64,000 nt of DNA. It comes from Symsagittifera roscoffensis (Eukaryota; Xenacoelomorpha; Acoela; Convolutidae). Below the pieces are notes generated by a model. The model was not told where the DNA came from and made no database searches. It saw only the letters and a program-made list of their open reading frames with translations. Positions 21,268 through 37,800 of this stretch are shown piece after piece (the first letter of the stretch is position 1; every line of letters starts with the position of its first letter). Where the stretch lies: NCBI RefSeq assembly GCF_963678635.1, contig NC_087062.1, positions 21,069,789 to 21,133,788 on the forward strand. The letters are read 5' to 3'. The position numbers and the translations under genes are program-made.

Positions 21268-22980
21268 TTAGGGCATGCCATGGATCGTCCGAATATGTCT
21301 TGCCAGGTTTGTCTTCGATATTGAGACTGCGCACATGGGGCAGTTTTTCTTCTCTTCGGGTCGTCGATTTGTCGCGGGGGTGGTCAAGCATTTTCTCTTA
21401 TGATTTGTAAGGGCCGATTTTGTTGCTACCGTCTTTTTGCATCTTTCACAGGTTTGTTTTTCGTCCCGATCTTTTCTATGCATCCTAGTTACATGTATTC
21501 TTAGGCCCGTTAGGCTATTACATTCCTCCACATATTGAGCATGCTGTGGATGTATTTATTTCTGCTGTTTGGTTCCTTTCTGTGTTCTCTTTATCTGCTT
21601 TCTTGTGCTCCCACATTCTTATTCTTCTCACTCTCTCTTCGATGAACTTCTTGTATTTCTTCCAGTTTAATGCTAAGCTTTCGATGGTATCCGGGTCTTG
21701 GCCTGCATGTCTCAGCAGTGTCATCCAGTATCCAATAGTGGTTTGTCTGGCTTTTCTTTGCTGGTCCGAAATTTCTGGAGCTGGCCAACCCAATACCAAT
21801 TGCTTAGTTAACCTGTTGTTGTCCATTCTAAGTATGTGTCCAATTCTGATTAAATGCCGTTTCTCAATCTTCAGTTCCATATTATCAATGGTCAATTGTT
21901 TCCTGACTCCAAACATATTTATACTCTTCTCCTGCATTTCTTTAATTGGGGGTTTGGTTTTACTGGCCCATATATATCGGTATAATCTATCAATTTCTCT
22001 TTGTAATTTGTTTATTTCTGATTTATACCATGGGCGCACCGCGGCGTCGAACAGTGCCGTTGACTCAACGCATGTTTGTGCTACGATCGCCTGCTGGCGT
22101 TTTGTGAGTCTCGTCTTTTTTAGTCTTTTTTTACGATAAATGCCGCTCTGCGCATTCGTTGAAGACGCATGGTTAGATCGATTTTCCTGTCTGCATACGA
22201 GCCCAGACTTCTTATGTCATTTGCTGTTCCTAGGGCTAAATGTTCTTCTTTATCTGGGTGACACATTTCCTCAAAACGGCCTAGGATCTCCATCACCGTC
22301 TGTTCCCCGTTTTCGATTTCGCTTTTTTTTCCAATCAGTGTGGTATCATCTGCGAACAGCACTTCTGTTAACCTTACAACCCTCGTCGCAGAGTTACCAC
22401 GAGCCTTTTTCATGTCTTTAAGGGGGAAAGAGTTCTCTGGACTCCACTGCCATGGTGCTCCAATAGGTTGGCGCGCTCTTTCTTGTCTTGTTTTTGTGGC
22501 TATTCTGATAGATGTTGCATGAGATACATTGAATAGACCAGGTGAGGTGGCACATCCTTCCCTCAATCCTCGTAGGGGCATCCATGTTGTACTATTGGCT
22601 TCTCTGCCCCTTACCTCATACGTGGTGTACTCGTGCAACCCTTTCAAGATGGTTATTGTTTCCTTCTTCATTCCGAACTTTTTCAACATTTCCCATAAAA
22701 TGGGTTTAACTTTTTCAACATTTCCCATAAAATGGGTTTCGTCTCTTTGTGGTACATAATCCCTGGGTGGATTTGGTTCTTCTCCCTTTCGGGATTTTGG
22801 ACCTTCTCCATGGTTCCCTGGGTTGATCTGTTTTTTGTTTGCGTATTCCGGGGAATACGGTCTTCGCTCGCCACCACTTGAAGGTAACAGATCTTGGGCA
22901 AACGTTGTCGTTCTATCGTTTGTTTGTTTTTTTCCTCGTCTAACTTGTAACAATACGAACTTTTCCTGTGATTTCAGCAA
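21268..22980 (-). pseudogene. Truncated LINE reverse transcriptase with C-terminal C2H2 fingers
   Basis: On the - strand: GLREGCATSPGLFNV and VLFADDTTLIG (catalytic FADD) lie in 22980-22120. After a frame change comes RPWYKSEINKLQREIDRLYR and the IEKRHLIRIGHILRM...LVLGW region (22039-21518). After another frame change come Cys/His fingers (CERCKK..H..KC and CPMC...H...H, 21531-21268). This is the RT-thumb-zinc-finger tail of a non-LTR element. The apurinic endonuclease and first RT blocks are missing. A direct repeat of CATTTCCCATAAAATGGGTTT-like sequence at 22687-22740 duplicates part of the frame. The element lies inside the inverted-repeat element and is dead. Confidence 0.75.
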
Positions 22981-23843
22981 TATTTATACGATTGCTTTCA
23001 GCGATCTCTTATACTATTTTGAAAAGATATTTTTGCTTTTTGATATCCTCTTTTAATGCTCTAGTAAATGAAATCAAAATTGCGTGTGGTAATTTTGTTA
23101 AGTGTTTTATTCACAATTTCAAAATTTTATATATTTTTTCGTTTTATTAACAGCCTGATACCTTAAGAATCTACATAATCACTTTATTTCAGGGATTCAA
23201 ACCCTCCCCCCCCCCCCCCCCCCCTCAGGGATTCAACCCCCTGCCGACCCAAAGGGTCCCCCCTTTGGTAATTTTTAAGAAATAGATTTTTGGCCGACCG
23301 ACCATAAAATTTTTCTAAAGGCGCCTTTGGCGCCAATTTATACTAATTTTGAGTGGGGAGTGCGCGCCGAAAAAACGCTATTTTTTCATCAAAATTTTCC
23401 AAAAAGTGCCGAAAAACGCCTTATTTAGCCTGTTTTTCAAAAATTTTGCCTGCGGCGCAGAATTTTCGGCCAAAACTGCTTTTTTAAGTGCTTTAGGAGA
23501 GCTCGAAAAATCAGTTTGGTCGACCTAAAAAAAACAAAAGGTCGACAAAATTTTAGAAAATCCTAGATCCGCCCCTGCTTTATTTGATTATATACTTTTA
23601 AAAACTTATATCAGGTTTTCACTTTCTTAAATGATTTATTCCTTCTGGTGGAATTTGGTTGTCGACCTTTTGATAGTTATGTGTGTTGAGAGAATTGATG
23701 GATCGTACCTACTCATTAAAATTTTTATTAAGGTTATCAGAAACTTTGAGATATGTTGCTGTTTTTTCAATTTATCTTATTGCTAAACATCTCAATTAAT
23801 GTTCTTATGCACTGCTTGATTTTATTTGGTATGATGGTCTTGT

Positions 23844-24002
23844 GTTTTGTTTGTAAGCGTAAGTCGGGTTGGGCTTGTCAAAACCGGGGACTTCTGAGCT
23901 TTACCCGATGCATGGGGGGGGGGGGGTATGGTGGGTGACGTCATTTGCATCCTGGCTAGCCAAGAGTCGGTTTCACCTCGTGAAGACGGCGTCGTTTCGA
24001 TC
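23844..24002 (-). mobile_element. SINE-like, internally deleted derivative of the resident LINE
   Basis: Read on the - strand, the element starts with GATC..ACGACGCCG, the same first bases as the full LINE at 36498. It follows the LINE 5' region for about 120 bp (ATGCAAATG, a C run, GAAGTC..CGG), then jumps to the LINE 3' tail (AGCCCAACCCGAC; + strand GTCGGGTTGGGCT at 23863, equal to 32751) and ends in an ACAAACAAAAC tail like the AAC tail of the LINE. It is flanked by TGATGGTCTTGT (23832-23843) and TGATGCTCTTGT (24003-24014), a 12-bp target duplication with one mismatch. About 3.6 kb of LINE body is missing. Confidence 0.75.
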
Positions 24003-24710
24003 TGATGCTCTTGTTGCACGTATCCGAAAAACATTATTATTTTTTTAATTTGATAAAATTTAATAATGTGATCTAGTATGTTTCAGAATACTTTTTATGC
24101 TCAAAAGTCTAAAAAAATGAACATACCTACAAGGGTGCTCAAAAACTGATTGATCAAAATTAATTGCAACCAATAAGTTGAATTTTGGTTTAACTATAGT
24201 TTTTATAAATAAGCTGTTGGCTTCTACCACCAAATTATTTGAAGATATTTTGAGCTTATAAGAGACATACAATTTTTTTTGTATGTGAAAATTTCTTTAA
24301 ATGAGCTGCATTTGGGGAACTTGTAAAAGTTTCTAATGGTTCTAGTAAATTTTTACCATAATTTTGGCGCCCACCAGTGTTGAAGGCTTAAGTACCTCGT
24401 TGTAAATTTTATGTTGATGTTAATTGAACTGAACACTTGCCCCATAAATGAACTCATATTGTTTCATTTTGTGCTGCAACGATGTTATGCTAATGTGTTC
24501 CTGATGCTGCTTGAACGGTCTGAGACAGGACGAACAAAAAGGTAATCGAAATTTGACTTCTGAAATTTCATGCTGTCTGCGTATAGCTCAAATAGCGATT
24601 GGTACATTTTTGAGAGAATTTTCTGAGACTTAATTTTTGAGAGGTTCGACTTAATTTATGGCTTGAATACGTATCGCAGTTATTTTGGTTTGAGATGAGG
24701 AAATGATCAA

Positions 24711-31489
<6,779 letters not shown>

Positions 31490-31818
31490 AAACAGCCAAC
31501 TTTTCGTATTTGTTGTCGGTTCATTTCTTTTCGCAATCTTTGTTAAGTTATCATCTTTTTCCCTTTTGTTTTTATTTTTAAAAGATGCAGAGGACGAGTT
31601 GTCTAGCGAGGACGAATTTTTCCTAAAGCATAATACATTTTGTTTGAGATGAGAAATTTCTGATTGATAATGCTAGTTAAACTTTGCCCAATGAGAAGTA
31701 TTCCTTGATTGCGTTCACAATTTTGGTGACTATTCTACATTGTCTTGCTGCTGCTGCTGCGTCAATCCAGATCTATCTATAGATTGCTGCATTTTTCTAT
31801 CTTCACAAAGCAGTCCAA

Positions 31819-34800
31819 ATGAGGTGTTTGCTAGTTCGCGTTGGGTCCAAAAGCTACAGCCTTGCGAGCTACAGTAAGATAACTGGTCAAATGGTGCGCA
31901 CATCGTCTTCGAGTTTGAGCAACAATCCACTAGTAACTGACAAAGTAAGTAGTGTTGTATTAAATATATTTTGTTTGAAACCGATTTTTTTTACTTTTCA
32001 TATTATGTTTTGTATTGCGAGGCCAAACTGTGCTCTGGATAGGCGCACAATTTTGTGTATGTATGTCCCTGGATTCCAGAGATAAGTCTTTGAACATATT
32101 CCAAAATTTAAGTGGATTCCACTTACAAAATTTACGTGGATTCCGCGTACAAATTCCTGTAACGTAAATTTTGTCGGCACATTTGTTTTGTCCAGGATTC
32201 CAAAATGTTGCAAAATGTAAGTGGAATCCAAAAAATGTAAGTGGAATCTGCAAAATGTAAGTGGAATCCGCAAATGTAAGCGGGTTCCGCAATTTTGTTT
32301 ATTACTGAACTTGCATATGAACAACTTAAAGCTAGATGTGGAGTTATTATCTATAGCAACGCGAAATTTAATAGCAAGGACTTAACCATTGTCAGCGGAA
32401 TCCACAAACGAATCTTCAAGCATAGGTTAACTAAATAGTTGGATGTCAACTTTTAGTATCGATCACCCGATGAATGAGGGAGTTCGTTCAATTTTTTGGG
32501 ATCGGAAAACACAATCACCTAATCGCATTTATTTGGTTCAAAATAAATTGTCATCAGTATTCGGCTCAGAAATCATCATCGGTGTTTGAGATGAGATGGT
32601 TCAGTATTTGGTTCAAAAATTATCATCACTCATCAGTATTTGAGATGGGATGGTTCCGATGTTTATTAGGATAAAGGACGGCTCGATTGTATTTTTTGAG
32701 AGCTGATCTGAAATATCCTCTGTTGTTGTTGTTGTTATTAGCCCACGCGGGTCGGGTTGGGCTCTTCTGTCTCCAGGTCAAGGAACTTAGCAACCTCTAC
32801 CGGCCGAAGCCACAGGTCTGCTGGGGTGAGTGGGGAGGGGTTTTGGGAGCAGTTGAAAAGGTGACATGTTGTGTGGGGGGCAAGGGAACAGGTTGGGCAA
32901 AGGTGGGAGATGGAGCTGTCGAGGCGGGATAGGTGAGTGTTAAGGAGCCGGCTGTAGCCAGACCGGAGTTGGGAGAGCTTACAGCGCGTGGGACGTGGGA
33001 GAGATTTTTCAGAGGGGTCAATCTTTGGGGGAGGGATACAAATAACTTTAGACGGAGGGGTTTCGGCTAGGAACTTGGTTACAAGGGAGGTATGGTTGTC
33101 TTTTAAAATTGGTTTGTAGTAGTTGAATATAAAAGTGGAGACTTCGTCTCGGTCGTCCAGAACTAGAGGGTGGTTTGCGTAGACTGAAAAGTCGGTTAAA
33201 ATTTTCTAGGTGTCTTCTTTGAAGCAGCTTATAATTGAGGGGCGAAGTAGACGGGGAGGATGGAAATGTGAATGTATAAAATTAATGGGATGGTGGGAAC
33301 GGTAGGTAGAGATAAAAAATTGAGATGACAGAAGGGTATGGTGGTCTTTGACCGTTAGGATTTCAGATTCACTGTGCAGGTGGGCAGTGGAACTCATTAG
33401 ATTTGATCCAGTAACAACGCGAAGGGATTGGTTTTGGGCAACCTGCAGGCAATTTATGGAGGTGTTACTTGATGCGTGGGACCATGCGGGGGCTGCATAG
33501 TCAAGTATGGGGCGAATTAAAGCTTCAAAAGTTAGGAGGAGGGTTTCTTTGGAGTGACCCCAGGTTGATCCTGCTAATGCCTTCAGGATTCCGATCCTGC
33601 GTCTGGCCTTTTCAGCGGATTGTTTGCAGTGAGTGGCAAAACAAAGTGTTGGATCAAATGTCACCCCTAAGATTGTTGGATTTTTGTTTAGGGGTAGCGC
33701 CTCGTTATTTAAAAGAACACTAGGTGTTTTATTAAATTCTTTTTTATAAGAGGAGAAAAGTGTAACTGATCCTTTAGAGGACGCGAAACTTAGTTTGCGT
33801 GAGGTGAAAAAATCGTAGAGCCTTTTTAGGTAGCAATTGATGGAGTTTGAGGCGATATCAATATTGGAACTGCTTGCGAAGGGGTGGAAATCCTCTGCAT
33901 ACGAAACAAGGTTTACATTATCGGGAGGTGGCGGTGCATCATGGACATAAAAATTGAAGAGTGTGGGTGATAAAACAGAACCGTGGGGTACGCCACAGTG
34001 GATTATTCGATGGGGGGATGTGTGTTCACGGAATGAGGTGGCAGCCTGTCGACCATTAAGGTAATTACTTAGCCAGCGGACTAGACTTCTTGGGAGGGGA
34101 GTGTCATGAACGAGTTCCACAAGTGAGAGATGACACACCATGTCGAAAGCCTTAGATAAGTCAAGTGTGGCCAGTACCGTACTTTTAGGGGGGCGATTTT
34201 GGTTAAAACCGTCTGAAATGTAAAATTCGAGAGTGGAGAGAGCTGTGGTGGTGGAGTGAAAAGGGCGGAAGCCGTGTTGGTGTTTGGCGTTGGGGAGATG
34301 TTTGGTAAAGATGGGGTGAACGAGCCTCTCCAGAATTTTAACTGCTGGGCAGAGTAAGGATATAGGTCTGTAAGATGTTGATTGTTTAAGATCCTTATTG
34401 GGCTTTAGAAGCGGTGCAATTTTTGAATTTTTCCAAATTTGGGGGATAATGTTTTCGGACAAAGAGATATTAAAAAGGTATGTTAAGTATTGAGTAGCAA
34501 GTGGGCCGAGATGTTTAAGATGTATATTACAAAGGCCGTCGGGACCTAGCGCTCGCGATGGTTTGCTGTCTGCAATGGCTTGTTTTGTATTTTGAGGGGT
34601 AAAAATTGGGCTGTCTGACAGCGGTAGTTTGGCAATTTTTCTTCTCGTTATACGAAGGAGTTTGTCAGAGGCGTGGGGTCTGGCATTGGTGAATTGTTTG
34701 TTAAAAGAGCTGGTAATATCACGAGGTGAGTGTATGGGTTTAGAACCAAAAGTAATGGGGTGTCTTCCTGCCACGGGCTTAGATCCATTTAAGGAGCGTA

Positions 34801-37800
34801 CCACTTTCCAGAACTTTCTGGCACCAGTGCGGTAGTCGCAAGTCCGGAGGAATTCTCGCCATTTATTTTCTTTGTCCTTTGCTGTCTGTTTCATGAGTCT
34901 ACAGTTCAGTTGGGATATGACTTCTGGGGGGAGATTTTGTTGTCGGCTTAAATCTCTTTCGGCGGCAAGGGCAGTGGACTCGGGGGAAAGAGAGGGAGTG
35001 AAGTGGCGAATACGGCCAGCGGGGATGTGGTGGCGTGCTGCCCTGAGCACCAGGTCCCTCAAGAATTTCTCTCCGGCGGCAACTCCGGAAGGTGGAACCG
35101 CTGAAAAGAAACCCTCCTCAATTTCCTCTGTGAATTTGATCCAATCTGCTTTTAAAAAATTAATAAAAGTCCTTTTAGGTGAAAAATTTATAAAATCATC
35201 CAAGGGTAGTTCTAGAAGAATGGGTAGGTGATCTGATCCTAGAGATTTAATTGGGGTCCATGATGTGGAGAGTAAGAGCGATTGGGATGCGAGGGAAATA
35301 TCTGGTGACGAGAGTTGGTTTTCTGAGTTAAAAGGGACTCTGGTTTGTGTGTCATCATTTAATGGTGCAAAGGTGGATTCGGTTATTTCATTGCCAAGTA
35401 CAGAGCCGCGTTGATCTTCCTCGATGTTGGAGTTCCATAGTTGTGAATGTGCGTTGGCATCCCCGAGTACTAAGGCGTCCCCAGGTTCAAGTAGTTCGGC
35501 AAGGGACGCAGAGTAACCAGGGGGACAGCTCGAGCGAGGGGGGATGTAGAAATTATAAATACGAAGCTTGGATGAACTGGCTACCACTGATATGCCCATA
35601 GCCTCTAGTGTTTCATCGTTGTTAATATTTATTTCTTCGTATTGTATCGACTCATGTATGGCTATGAGAAGACCGCCCCCTTCTTTTTCTCGATCTTTTC
35701 TAATTAAAGTGTAGTGTGAGCCAAGTGAGGGGTTTCGAGATTTCTTTCTTAATTTAGTTTCTTGGAAGACAGCAATATGAATTTGATTTTGAGATAAGAA
35801 AGCAGCAATTTCGGGTGCTTTTCCGGAGATACCGTTGCAATTAAATTGAAGGATTTTTAAAAGGCCTTTGGCGGGGTGTGGTGGACTATTAACATTATTA
35901 ACAGCAGTATGATTAAAATGGTTGTTTGAACTTGAGTTGTTTACACTATTTACACGATTACGATTTGCGCGATTTTGGGAGGAGGAATTATTATTCGAGG
36001 AGGTGGGAAGGGTGGGAGGGGGAGGGGGGTTAGGGAGGTGGTGTTGGGGGGCGGTTAGGGAAGTTGAACAAGTTTGGGAGTTGGGGGTGGTCAAGTTAGA
36101 GGACCTGGTGCCTGGGGGAGGTAAAATATAGGTAGAGGTACAGGTAGGGCAATAGTAGTCAGGGTGGTGTTGGTTAAGGTGGGTAAGACCACTACATTTA
36201 AGGTGAATGTAACCACAGATGTGGCACCAGACGCTGGGCTGGGTGCGTTTGATGCGGAAAGAGCAAGGGGAGCAAAAGTAAGGCCCTGGACCAGGGTTTG
36301 GATTAATGCCGGAGCGGAGTAGTAGTATAAGGATGAGCAGACGGAGCAGCCTGGCCGGCTTCAGACGCTCCGTAACCGAAAACCCGGAGACTTCTGAGCT
36401 TCTCCCGACCCAATGGGAGGGGGGGGCTTGACGCCATTTGCATCTTGGTGGGGCCCAAGATGTCGGATCCACCACTGGAAGGCGGCGTCGTCTGGATCCT
36501 GAAATATCCTCTGAAATTACTGAATTAAAATATCCTCTTTTTCTGAAATTTGAAAAGGAAGTTTTTAACAAGCGGAAAGAAAACTACAGTTAGAAAGAAA
36601 AATAAATGTTATTAAATTATAAAAAAATTTTAATTAAGTAAATTGGAGTTTTTTGAATAGTTTGCTGTGATGAAGATAGATGATCATGATCCATGCTTGA
36701 TATCCTTGCGCTCTGAGCAAACTATTACTTGATTTTTAAACCTATTTTGCGTGAATATTTTGAGTCGAAGTTGCATGGTTGCTCGTAAATTAAGCAGTGA
36801 AGGGAGGTTTTAAGTCTTCGCGTCGTGTATTTTTGTTCTAACAAAGGTCTTATGTTTTATACACTCAAATTTGTTTTTTTTTGTTGCGAATTGACACTAG
36901 ATGTTCTAGGTTACTTGAAATTCATTTGCTAAGAGTAAAGGAAACTTCGCTCTCCAAAAGACAGATGGTTGGTGTAAATGGTTGAAAAACGAGTCAGTTT
37001 TTCGAAACAATATTGAGTCAGTTTTTTAATTTTTTTTTGTTATTCAGGCCTTTATTGATGGCAAGTGGGTTGAAGCAAGGAACAAAGTGACCTTTGAGGT
37101 CAGTGACCCCGCGACCGGAGACTGTCTGGGCAATGTTCCGGATATGTCTGCATCAGACACACTCAAAGCCATAGACGCAGCCAAAAAAGCTCAAAGTCGG
37201 TGATGTTCGTAAAAAAACTATATCCCAATTAACCAGATGGAACTTCCAGAACATATCGAAAGATAGAATTACTCGTATTCGATTGCGAAATTGCATTCAA
37301 ATTGAAGTGATGATTTTTTTGTGTAAACTAAAACTAAATTTATGTGAAATTACCAATCAATGAAGGTTGATGTTTCAAACGAATGATTTTGTTGAAGGAG
37401 GATGGGCAGCTACTCCACTGAAAGAGAGGAGTGGGATGTTGATGAGGGTAAAGCAACTGGTGGATGAACACTCGGAGATGCTAGCTGAGATCATGACTCT
37501 CGAATCGGTGATTGTTATACGGTGTTATTTCCATTCATGTACGGTATCATGTAAATAGTTTTTCTAAGTGCTTTCACTTGAATTTTTAAAGCAGTCGGCA
37601 TTATAGATTGCTCATTTTCAGCTTACAAAGTTAAGGGATGTTGCCTGCTTCCGTCTGGAGATATCTTTAACTATGGTATTCTTAGCATCTTGGCGAAACT
37701 CATCAGATGTTCGCATGCTTAAAATACATTTCATCAGAAACGGTTCCCTTTTGCCTAAAACCCCCTGGCTGAACATCACCTTAAGGTCTATAATATTATA

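Larger units (their letters stand above)
21001..23579. mobile_element. DNA-transposon-like element with about 215-bp terminal inverted repeats
   Basis: The left end AGCAGGGGCGGATCTAGGAT... (21001-21025) is a perfect 25-bp inverted match to 23555-23579. Diverged inverted similarity continues inward for about 215 bp (for example TTTTTTAGGTCGACC at 21068 against its complement near 23518, and a GGCGCGC segment before each C-rich stretch). No transposase is present. The interior instead carries a broken LINE. The CAGGGGCGGATC type of terminus recalls non-autonomous hAT-like repeats of many animals; this is from memory. No matching target-site duplication is visible. Confidence 0.7.

Noticed and set aside
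31585-31652. Acidic mini-exon-like frame (AEDELSSEDEFFLK) after TGS1
   Set aside because: It would need a phase-1 donor, but the only donor at the TGS1 end (31484) is phase 0; TGS1 already ends in a natural stop after the conserved domain.
32797-33021. Open frames in the LINE 3' UTR
   Set aside because: They lie between the RT stop and the AAC tail and contain Pro/Thr-rich low-complexity translation only.
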